Assembly (NCBI GenBank): GCA_942491465.1
Contig: CALOBA010000049.1
Coordinates: forward strand, 62,001-126,000
DNA length: 64,000 nucleotides
Direction: 5' to 3'
DNA from: CALOBA01 sp942491465
Lineage (GTDB): Bacteria > Pseudomonadota > Gammaproteobacteria > Chromatiales > Chromatiaceae
Shown: piece after piece, positions 57,803 to 64,000 of the stretch
How the letters are laid out: each line of letters starts with the position of its first letter
Numbering within the stretch: position 1 is the stretch's first letter
Notes under the pieces: model-generated
Database searches by the model: none
Told to the model about the DNA's origin: nothing
What the model saw: the letters and a program-made list of their open reading frames with translations, nothing else
Program-made: the position numbers and the translations under genes

Positions 57803-57865
57803 GCCCAACGAATTAGGTTAGATCGCGCGAGCGCAGCGAGCCGCGATCTGAACCGTTCGTTGGAC
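57803..57865 (+). other. attC-like integron recombination site
   Basis: The site begins GCCCAAC (fits RYYYAAC) and ends GTTGGAC (fits GTTRRRY). Between them the strand folds on itself: CCAACGAA pairs with TTCGTTGG, then GGTT with AACC, then AGATCGCG with CGCGATCT. An unpaired TTA/C spacer and one extrahelical C in the right arm break the stem. This is the layout of attC (core boxes, unpaired spacer, extrahelical base, terminal loop). Length 63 bp is within the known range. Confidence 0.65.
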
Positions 57866-57915
57866 GAGCCCGATGTGGAGGAATCGCGGGGAGGTCATAG
57901 AAAACATCTTCCATG

Positions 57916-57972
57916 AAGCCGGTGGTGGCTTGGCCGCGGGAATCCCGCAGCGACGACACCACCGGCTTTTTT
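57916..57972 (+). terminator. nested hairpin followed by T6
   Basis: AAGCCGGTGGTG pairs with CACCACCGGCTT, enclosing a second hairpin GCGGG-aat-CCCGC, and the right arm runs into six T. It would terminate plus-strand transcription. It also lies at the 3' side of the IS91-like genes and may be that element's end structure, mirroring the nested hairpin at 60127-60182. Confidence 0.65.
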
Positions 57973-58097
57973 GGTTGCCGTTGGGGCAACCGCGCCCTGG
58001 CGAAGTGGCATTTGGCGCTGTTCAGGCCGAATGCGGGCCGAACGCGGGCCTCGGCCGAAGGCAGCCGAAAACCGCGGCAACGAATTGTCGTCTGCGG

Positions 58098-59216
58098 CTA
58101 CATCAGCGCGGCCCCGATAGCGAGCGCAATCGGCCCGGTGCGGGACGGTCGCGGCGGCAGGCCGGTACGGACAATGTGCATCACGCCTGCGCAGCAGCGG
58201 CAACGCAGTTTCGGGCGCGGTTTCTCATCCGCCGGGGGGCGTTTCACGATCATCCCGAAGAGCAGGTGCAGCAGCGCGATCGAGCGCTTGCTGTTGGGAT
58301 GCAGGAAGCCGAAGTTGCGCGCCCGGCGGAAGCCCTTCGGCAGGACGTGCTGGAGCACCAGCGCGAGGAATTGCGCGCCGGGCAGGGTTCGCTTCTCCCA
58401 GCAGTTGCGCTTGGCGTGGCGGTAGCGGAAGGTCACCTGCCCGTTCTCGCAGGCGAGGATGTCCTGCTCGCGGATCACGCCGCGATAGAGATAGCGCCCC
58501 AGATACACCAGCGCCTTCTCGCCGTTGCCGACGAACTTGCAGTCGACGACCCAATCCTTCGGGTAGGCAGGGAGGGTCAGCCCGGCCGCGCTGATGCCCG
58601 CGAGCAGCTTGCCGCGGAACACCTTGGCGAGCGCCTTGTGGCTGAACAGGAAGCCGCCCTTGCCGCCGGAGCGCTTGCTGCGCGCCTTGGTGCGCCAGCG
58701 CCGCCGCTCGGCATCGATGGCGGCGGCCGGCATCACCACATGCACATGCGGATGGTAGTCGAGGCGGCGCGAATGCGTATGCACCACCACCACCGCGCCG
58801 GCCTCGCCGTGGAGTTCGCGGTCGTTGCGCGCGAAGGTGCGCAGCGTCTCCCAAGCGCAGCGCGTCATCAGATCGTAGAGGGTGCGCTGATTCGCCCACG
58901 CCAACGCGCGCAGCGACGCGGGCAGGGTGAAGGTGATGAGGAAATAGTCCGCCGGCACCTGACGGGCCTGCTGGCGCTCGATCCAGCGCTGACTCTCGTG
59001 GTGTTGGCAGTGGGGGCAACTGCGATGGCCGCATGAGTGCGGGACCAGCTCGATGTGAGCGCAGTCCTCGCAGCGTGCCTGCATCAGCATCGCCGCCGAG
59101 GTGCGGCAGGTCTTCAGCGCAGAGAGCGCCTTGTGCTGAGCGGGCAGGACGGCATTGCCGTATTGCCCCAGGTAGTCGGCCTCGAAGGTCTCGATGAGAT
59201 GTGCCAGGCGGATCAT
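58098..59216 (-). CDS. tnpA: IS91 family transposase (HUH/Y)
   Basis: The 372-aa protein has an N-terminal zinc-binding domain (CEDCAHIELVPHSCGHRSCP, then CQHHESQRW) and the HUH nuclease motif HPHVHVVMP (near 155-163). The catalytic Tyr region is YLGRYLYRGVIREQDIL (near 240-256). A C-terminal second Cys cluster (LRCRCCAGVMHIVRTG) follows. It should perform rolling-circle type transposition. Its ATG overlaps the stop of the upstream recombinase (ATGA), implying coupled translation. The gene is intact although its partner is broken. Confidence 0.93.
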   Translation of the reverse strand: MIRLAHLIETFEADYLGQYGNAVLPAQHKALSALKTCRTSAAMLMQARCEDCAHIELVPHSCGHRSCPHCQHHESQRWIERQQARQVPADYFLITFTLPASLRALAWANQRTLYDLMTRCAWETLRTFARNDRELHGEAGAVVVVHTHSRRLDYHPHVHVVMPAAAIDAERRRWRTKARSKRSGGKGGFLFSHKALAKVFRGKLLAGISAAGLTLPAYPKDWVVDCKFVGNGEKALVYLGRYLYRGVIREQDILACENGQVTFRYRHAKRNCWEKRTLPGAQFLALVLQHVLPKGFRRARNFGFLHPNSKRSIALLHLLFGMIVKRPPADEKPRPKLRCRCCAGVMHIVRTGLPPRPSRTGPIALAIGAALM

Positions 59217-60126
59217 CGGCGCACCCCGCAGCCGTCGGCGACGGTGCTCATCAGCGCGTTGATCGCCGCATCGGCGTTGCCCGCGGTGGTCTGCGTCAGA
59301 TGGGTATAGCGGGCGGTGGTGAGGATGGAGACGTGACCGAGGATCGTCTGCACCTCACGCAGATCGACACCGGCCTCGATCAGATGCGTGGCATAGCTGT
59401 GGCGAAGGCTGTGCGGTGTGATCTTTTTTTTATCCCGCAGGTGGCGACCACCTGATGCAGGGCGGCCTGCACGCCGGCCGGTGCCAGCGTGCCCGATGCC
59501 CGGGCCGCGGCCTCGAGCCCGCCCTTGCGGTTCGGGAACAGCAGCCGCGGATGGCGATGCACCGTCCAGAACCGCCGCAGCAGCACCAGCGTCGCATCCG
59601 GCAGCGGCACCAACCGGTCCTTGCGCCCCTTGCCGTCGCGGATGTGCACCCGCCGACGCGCACCATCGATATCGCCCACCGTCAGCGCCAGCCCTTCGCC
59701 CGGGCGCAGGCCCATGCTGTAGAGGGTGAAGAACAACACCCGGTAGCTGAGCACCCGCGTGGACTGCACCACTCGCGCAACCTCATCAACCGTGACGATG
59801 TCGGGCAGATGCCGGCCTCGCGGCGGCTTGATCAGGTCCACATGCGCCCACGGCTTGCCGAGCACATGCTCGTAGTAGAACCGCAGCCCCTACAGGTCCA
59901 CCTTGACCGTGGACCAGGAATGGGTCTCCAACAGCTCGGCGAAATAGTCCGCCAACTGCTCGCGGCTCAGCCCGTCGATGCGGTAGTCGAACCGCGCCGC
60001 GATCCGACGAACCCCGCGCAGATACCCGTCGATGCTCTTCGGGCGCAGACCCTTGAGGTGAAGGTGCTTCTCCAACGTCGCGTAGCGGCGCTTGAAATCG
60101 GCTTCGAAAGATGCTGTCATGATCAT
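59213..60126 (-). pseudogene. tyrosine recombinase accompanying the IS91-like transposase, disrupted
   Basis: The N-terminal domain (SFEADFKRRYATLEKHLHLK through LETHSWSTVKVDL) ends at an in-frame TAG (59890-59892) where CAG (Gln) is expected. The frame then continues with GLRFYYEHVLGKPWAHVDLI and the catalytic domain (LYSMGLRPGEGLALTVGDID with the first Arg; HIRDGKGRKDRLVPLP with Lys). A second lesion is at a run of eight A (59424-59431): removing one A restores ITPHSLRHSYATHLIEAGVD, VQTILGHVSILTTARYTHLT (Tyr) and the end at TGA 59213-59215. With both lesions it should be inactive, though A-tract slippage could bypass the second. Confidence 0.88.
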
Positions 60127-60182
60127 GCAACCTCATGATTCTTAGCGGAACGTCCCCTCGCAAAACGAGGGCGTGAGGTTGC
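60127..60182. repeat. nested hairpin at IS91-like element boundary
   Basis: GCAACCTCA (60127-60135) pairs with TGAGGTTGC (60174-60182), enclosing CCCTCG-caaaa-CGAGGG (60155-60171). It lies just upstream of the recombinase start and may be an element terminus or a leader structure. Confidence 0.7.
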
Positions 60183-60641
60183 ATCTTAGTTGCCTCGGGG
60201 CTGCTGCGTCGCTGTTCTCCGCGATAGCGGCTCCGTCCAACAAGTGCACCAGCCCGAGCGCTTGGCCCGCGTCGAGCTCGGTCTTTAATTGCAGGGCAGT
60301 GCCAGGCGGGTCAAGCGCCGGGCTGTGCTGAACGTTGGCACCGGTAAACAAAAGACTTTTCCGCTCTTCACTGAGAAGGGGGTCCGGCTCAAAAAAAGGG
60401 CTTATGCGCAAAGGACTACGCAGGGGAGAGCGCATCGCAAGCGCTGCTCGCGACTTGATACGAAACGCAGAGAGTATCGGCAGCTAAAGCGTCAAATAGA
60501 GTATCCGCCGACTCAGTGACAGAAGGTCGCGTTACCATGGCTGCAGCATTGTGGTTTTCCGCAGCTGGATAGTAGTTTATGTCGTTCGCCAAAAGGCCAC
60601 CGTCGGCGTCGGTTTGCACTGCGATGAAATGAGGCATCGAT
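60183..60641. other. 459-bp region without a recognised gene
   Basis: It lies between the IS91-like element and the first cargo gene. The minus strand has two short open frames. One ends in KTELDAGQALGLVHLLDGAA and looks like the tail of a decayed gene. A 73-codon frame at 60416-60637 (MPHFIAVQTDADGGLLANDI...) has protein-like composition but no recognised family. The plus strand has a GAGG at 60631-60634 serving the next gene. No promoter could be fixed. Confidence 0.4.
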
Positions 60642-61415
60642 ATGTTGACCATCCGGAAAGAGCAGTTTGACATTTTTCGCGAGCAAGCGATGAAATCGTT
60701 TGAAGGAGAGATGTGCATTCATCTGCGGCAGTTTTCGCCTCCCTTGTGCGAAACACTGACTTACGGACAACTGCTGACAGCGGTTAGGTATGGCATAGCT
60801 CAAGCGGAGAAATGGGGTTTCGACATGCGCGGCCCTGTCCGGCTCTGGCTGGAAAATGCGCTGGTTTTTGGCAGCGACTTCGATACGGACCCGCAGTATC
60901 CGTGGGCCAACGAGATCATCAACAACACCGAGATGATCCAGATGCATCGGGCGGAAAGTCTATTCGAGAAGACGATTGAATACCGCAATGCCGTCGGCGG
61001 CGAACGTGACGCCTTCACCATCGAAGCACTGAAAAGGATCAGGTCTTTCGCAGCAGGCGCACTGCCCTTCGCGCCGGAATATCTTACCGAATATCTCCGC
61101 TCCACCCTGATGACGGTCTTTCCGGAAAAGGCGACGTATCTCGGCGAGAAATCGCTAACAGCGCTGATCGATGTCGGTGTGCAAACCGCTGAACAGCACG
61201 GCATCACGGAGATACGCGGTCGGGTCTTGGTAGTTTCCCTGATGTACGCCTTCGGTCACGGCTGTATCGGTGATCCGCTCTATCCATGGATTGAGCGCAC
61301 CCTCTCCGATGAACGCAAAGGCGATGCAAACGCCCGTACTGCAAGACTTGAACGGAAAGCCTTAGTCTGGCTCGATCATGTCTTGGCCCACTTCGCCGAT
61401 AGAGTTCCAGCATGA
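60642..61415 (+). CDS. conserved protein of unknown function (first of three cargo genes)
   Basis: The 257-aa soluble protein begins MLTIRKEQFDIFREQAMKSF and has two halves with similar ends: FGSDFDTDPQYPWANEII (near 75-92) and FGHGCIGDPLYPWIERTL (near 205-222), suggesting an internal duplication. It is helical, with no signal peptide. From memory, proteins starting LxIRKEQ and containing FDTDPQYPW occur beside secreted-effector or PAAR/VgrG-type loci in proteobacteria; I could not verify this. GC is clearly lower than the core genome. It overlaps the next gene by ATGA, and GAGG lies 7 nt before its ATG. Confidence 0.75.
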   Translation: MLTIRKEQFDIFREQAMKSFEGEMCIHLRQFSPPLCETLTYGQLLTAVRYGIAQAEKWGFDMRGPVRLWLENALVFGSDFDTDPQYPWANEIINNTEMIQMHRAESLFEKTIEYRNAVGGERDAFTIEALKRIRSFAAGALPFAPEYLTEYLRSTLMTVFPEKATYLGEKSLTALIDVGVQTAEQHGITEIRGRVLVVSLMYAFGHGCIGDPLYPWIERTLSDERKGDANARTARLERKALVWLDHVLAHFADRVPA

Positions 61416-62638
61416 GTTGCCGCAGCGAAACCAACAGCCCGAACTCCCGGCACGCCGACGGCAGCAGATGCGACCATCCGGTAGCAGAATGTCCGCAGGA
61501 CTGCCCGACGGTGGAGATCGAGATCAACGACACGGCAGCCACTAACGACGATCTGGTGTTGGTGAAATGCGAGCAGCCGAGCCGGCGGCACAAGATCAAT
61601 TGCCGCATGCGCTCGACCAGTTCGGGTAGCACCCACACTGTGGTCCTCACCAACCCCGATGGTCGCCTGCGCTTTCCGGATTCCGGCGACACCACCAAAT
61701 CGCTGACGGTCAGGGATGACGGACGATGGGTATCCTTCGAAATCTCCGGAGAACGAGGCAGCGATGCGATGAACGACGCGGTTATCCAGGCGCGCTGCAT
61801 GTCGGACAGCGGAACGGTGCTCGGCACGAAGACCGTGACGGTGGCGCATTTCGATCAGGCGAAAATTGACATCACGACGGGTGGCACCTATAGGCTGGCT
61901 GGGGGGCGGTTTACTGCGACGGGAGGAAATGGGGTGGACTACTCCGCTGAGGCACGTATTCGACCGGCCGGAGTCGATTGCAGTCAACCCCAAGTCCGCG
62001 ACCTGAGAATCGCCATCGCGCAGAACACATTCCCGCCACGCATCTACAACTGGGACTGGGATTCCCCCGCGATTGCCTGGAATGCAGGCGTGACCGCGGG
62101 CACGACCGTGACAGTGCCATCGGCCATTCGTCGCACGATCAACGTGGCGGCCACGGCCAACGATTCGGAGGCGACGGTCGCGCCCCTCTACGATCAGCCT
62201 GGGAAGGGAGGCACACTCGACGCGAACTCCCTAAAGCCGCCGAAGGGCTGCGCGGGGGCCGCGGCGGCAACCACGAGCGACACGCCTTCCCTTCCCGCGC
62301 CTGCCACGCTCACCCTGCCAGCCCGAACGGCAGCGGGCGCCACCGTTGGAAACGTGACCTACACGTTCGTAAGGGTGACGCACAACGCCCACTATCGAGC
62401 GTGGGTCGTCGCCTTCAACACGGCCACGAACGACTTCTGCACGCTGCGGGAGCGCGTTTGGAGCACGAACATGGACAGCTCGGCGGCCGGCGCCCAGCGC
62501 CCGACAGTCGCGGCGGAGACCGACCCGACCACCAATCCCGTGACCGCGCCGCCTTTCAGCAATGCCCACTCCAACGATCCCGCGAACCATACCCAGGGTG
62601 CCCATGGTGCCGCGACGCAGACGTTTACTGCGCCTTAA
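61412..62638 (+). CDS. Cys-containing beta-rich protein of unknown function (second cargo gene)
   Basis: The 408-aa protein starts MSCRSETNSPNSRHADGSRC with no signal peptide. An N-terminal Cys cluster (C3, C20, CPQDCP near 28-33) and repeated beta-strand segments follow: DDLVLVKCEQPSRRHKINCR, THTVVLTNPDGRLRFPDSGD, LTVRDDGRWVSFEISGERGS. A middle domain contains YSAEARIRPAGVDCSQPQVR and APLYDQPGKGGTLDANSLKP. The Ser/Thr/Asn-rich C-terminus resembles cell-surface or secreted structural proteins. Its start overlaps the preceding stop by 4 bp, so the two are co-translated. No catalytic motif is recognised. The name and pathway are unknown; association with a contractile or other secretion apparatus is only a guess. 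Confidence 0.72.
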   Translation: MSCRSETNSPNSRHADGSRCDHPVAECPQDCPTVEIEINDTAATNDDLVLVKCEQPSRRHKINCRMRSTSSGSTHTVVLTNPDGRLRFPDSGDTTKSLTVRDDGRWVSFEISGERGSDAMNDAVIQARCMSDSGTVLGTKTVTVAHFDQAKIDITTGGTYRLAGGRFTATGGNGVDYSAEARIRPAGVDCSQPQVRDLRIAIAQNTFPPRIYNWDWDSPAIAWNAGVTAGTTVTVPSAIRRTINVAATANDSEATVAPLYDQPGKGGTLDANSLKPPKGCAGAAAATTSDTPSLPAPATLTLPARTAAGATVGNVTYTFVRVTHNAHYRAWVVAFNTATNDFCTLRERVWSTNMDSSAAGAQRPTVAAETDPTTNPVTAPPFSNAHSNDPANHTQGAHGAATQTFTAP

Positions 62639-62658
62639 ATTGTCGGAGAATCAGTAGC

Positions 62659-63591
62659 ATGTTCCCAGAAATGATTGTCGATACACACACGGAGCAGGCC
62701 ATCTACTACCAAGTCCGCGCCACGCATGACGTCGCGATCTGGCAGCGAGACTGGTATGTCGTTGGCGGCGGCACGGCCGACTGGCTAGTTGTCCGCGTCG
62801 AGCCAGCGACCGGTAGCGGGTCGGCGACCATCCCCGGCGGATACATCAAAACCGAGACCGGCGAGTTGAAGGTGCCCCCTGGCGCGCAAGCTTCCGTCGT
62901 GAAATCCGGCCGCTGGCGGCGAGTGGACGGTACGACCTCAGAGGCCGCTGGAGAGTATCACTGGCTTGAGGCGATGGTGGAGGATAAGCGCCGCATGGAT
63001 CCCGAGGATGTCTACTCGCCTTTCGTCCACGGCGGAACGCTGCTATTCGCGCCAGACAAGGACGCTAACGGGATCGAGTGGTTTCGCAAGCCTGTCCTTC
63101 TATTCGAGGACTGGGCGGCAATCGTGCCACAAGCGATCGCCACGAAGCTACCGTCTGAGGACAGCATGTTGAATGCGAAGCCTCAGATCCGCGGGGCGCT
63201 GCCGAGTGCGCGCGATTCTGGTAATCCTCTGGTGGCGACCTGGGCCTGGCGACATTCGCTGAGGCTCGATCGGGGTGGCACACCGGCCAATCTCAATTCG
63301 GCTTCCGGTCACGTCCTGGCCGTGCGCACGCGTCTGTTGCTCGACGTCGGCAGTGAGGTATCGGCAAGGGACGTCACACGGGTGATAGGTGCGACGCATG
63401 ATCTCTCACGTCTTGAAGCGATGGCCTTGGGCGCATTCTCGGCAGCTCAGTTGCCATCAGCCGGTAGGGGAGTCTCGGCACGAGAGGCATTGATCACCAT
63501 CGCCGCAAAGGCGCAAAGCCTCGATCCGAAAGGGGCAGCCAAGCCGAGGCTTCGGGCAATCCTGACCCTCGCGGGCTATGCGCGTCAATAA
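62659..63591 (+). CDS. protein of unknown function (third cargo gene)
   Basis: The 310-aa protein starts MFPEMIVDTHTEQAIYYQVR (ATG at 62659, GGAG 11 nt upstream), 20 bp after the preceding stop. The N-terminal half is beta-rich (DWYVVGGGTADWLVVRVEPA; GGYIKTETGELKVPPGAQAS; WLEAMVEDKRRMDPEDVYSP). The C-terminal half is helical with Ala/Leu repeats (VTRVIGATHDLSRLEAMALG). No signal peptide, membrane helix or known motif is seen. Same direction and close spacing suggest an operon of three. The attC-like site lies 51 bp after the stop, where a cassette's attC would be expected. Confidence 0.7.
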   Translation: MFPEMIVDTHTEQAIYYQVRATHDVAIWQRDWYVVGGGTADWLVVRVEPATGSGSATIPGGYIKTETGELKVPPGAQASVVKSGRWRRVDGTTSEAAGEYHWLEAMVEDKRRMDPEDVYSPFVHGGTLLFAPDKDANGIEWFRKPVLLFEDWAAIVPQAIATKLPSEDSMLNAKPQIRGALPSARDSGNPLVATWAWRHSLRLDRGGTPANLNSASGHVLAVRTRLLLDVGSEVSARDVTRVIGATHDLSRLEAMALGAFSAAQLPSAGRGVSAREALITIAAKAQSLDPKGAAKPRLRAILTLAGYARQ

Positions 63592-63641
63592 ACGGAAGGA
63601 CGTGGGATACCTAATCATTCATTTGATTTTCCGCCAACAAC

Positions 63642-63706
63642 CCGCTGCACGCCGACTGCCCCCGACGCTGCCGCGTTGGGGGCAGCGGGTGAGCGGTTCG
63701 TTAGGC
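63642..63706 (+). other. second attC-like site
   Basis: It ends in GTTAGGC, a perfect R' core box (GTTRRRY). The left box is CGCCAAC, which keeps the essential AAC but lacks one base of GCCTAAC. The arms fold (ACAACCCGCT... with AGCGG...; CTGCCCCC with GGGGGCAG) with several single unpaired bases. It directly follows the third cargo gene in the orientation expected for a cassette. The imperfect left box lowers confidence. Confidence 0.5.
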
Positions 63707-63785
63707 GAAAAAACACATCGAACTGGGATCAGAATGCACTACTAAGCCGCTCGAAATTAAAGTCACAATCGTTTATAATTGAGGG
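63707..63785. other. gap before IS630-like transposase
   Basis: AT-rich 79 bp after the attC-like site. It should contain the left end of the IS630-like element, but the terminal repeat cannot be confirmed because the other end lies outside the window. Confidence 0.4.
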
Positions 63786-64000
63786 ATGAAATGTAAACGC
63801 AATTCAGATGGCCGAAAGCTTGATCACATCTCGTTGCAGACGATGCGGATTCAAGCGATGAAGGCATTGGAAAACGGGCTGTCGCCGAAAGAGGTGGCGG
63901 AGGCATTTGGTGTGAATGTCCGCTCAGTGTACCGTTGGATGTCGGATTACGCGGAGGGTGGCCAGCAGGCGCTACAGGCGCAGCCAATCCCGGGCCGTCC
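63786..64000 (+). CDS. IS630-like transposase, N-terminal part (cut by window edge)
   Basis: From the ATG at 63786 the frame reads MKCKRNSDGRKLDHISLQTM and then a helix-turn-helix: LENGLSPKEVAEAFGVNVRS, VYRWMSDYAEGGQQALQAQP and IPGRP at the window edge. This matches the DNA-binding head of IS630-family transposases (LSxxEVAxxFGVxxxSVYRW...GGxxAL). The DDE domain lies beyond the window. GAGGG lies directly before the ATG, closer than usual, so an ATG slightly downstream may be used. Confidence 0.8.
   Translation, partial: MKCKRNSDGRKLDHISLQTMRIQAMKALENGLSPKEVAEAFGVNVRSVYRWMSDYAEGGQQALQAQPIPGR

Larger units (their letters stand above)
57916..60182 (-). mobile_element. IS91-like element with tyrosine recombinase
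   Basis: The unit comprises a broken tyrosine recombinase gene and an intact HUH transposase gene in overlapping order, bounded by nested hairpins on both sides (57916-57972 and 60127-60182). IS91-type elements end in hairpins and make no target duplication, so exact ends cannot be set by flanking repeats; the limits given are the hairpins. Confidence 0.6.

Noticed and set aside
60235..60330. A third attC site (GTCCAAC ... GTTGGCA)
   Set aside because: The right box does not fit GTTRRRY and the arms do not pair; the left part looks like the remnant of a coding frame.

Overview
This window is high-GC chromosomal DNA from a gammaproteobacterium. The order csrA-lysC-alaS-recX-recA, together with rne/rluC, pilI-pilJ, gshB, creA and several Chromatiaceae-like proteins, suggests a purple sulfur bacterium or close relative. 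The genus is an inference, because no rRNA or tRNA gene was seen. The left 52.9 kb is ordinary chromosome. The right 11 kb is a mobile-element and integron-like accessory region with lower and uneven GC.

Layout. 0-7.1 kb (minus strand): pncC, thpR, recA, recX, alaS, lysC and csrA, the last running off the left edge. 7.3-15.4 kb: ppsR, an MBOAT O-acetyltransferase with an overlapping SGNH/AlgX-like partner, an NRDE protein, an outer-membrane protein, a CinA-N-like protein and pyruvate kinase. 15.4-20.1 kb: an LPS/O-antigen block with an unusual O-antigen ligase/heptosyltransferase fusion and two GT4 glycosyltransferases. 20.4-32.5 kb: a secreted beta-sandwich protein, a pair of SPFH proteins, a large c-di-GMP protein (5TMR-LYT/PAS/GGDEF/EAL/CZB), mgtE, two small paralogous membrane proteins, sppA, a HAD phosphatase and rluC. 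32.9-36.2 kb: rne with a long leader. 36.4-44.8 kb (minus strand): gshB, apbE, a frameshifted tonB, a 1126-aa tubulin/FtsZ-like GTPase and a 641-aa membrane partner. 45.1-52.9 kb: pilI-pilJ, creA, a protoporphyrinogen-oxidase-like flavoprotein, two small proteins (one a c-type haem protein) and an asparagine-synthetase-like protein that lacks the N-terminal cysteine.

Accessory region, 52.9-64 kb. It starts with an internally deleted tyrosine (integron-type) integrase on the minus strand. To its right lie a cluster of palindromes, an ORF-less group II intron with a clear domain V, a transposase remnant, duplicated non-coding repeats, an intact ISL3-family IS with 8-bp target duplications, and an attC-like folded site. 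Next come an IS91-like element with a broken tyrosine recombinase, three co-directional foreign-looking genes, a second attC-like site and the start of an IS630-like transposase. The simplest reading is a decayed chromosomal integron whose cassette region was invaded by insertion sequences; the three-gene unit (60.6-63.6 kb) would be cassette cargo.

Four copies of a ~105-bp hairpin element (20.2, 23.7, 36.2 and 52.9 kb) each sit just 3' of a protein gene. Differences between copies preserve base pairing, so the folded form may be under selection. With the tubulin-like operon and the putative cassette genes, this element is the best candidate for something undescribed here.
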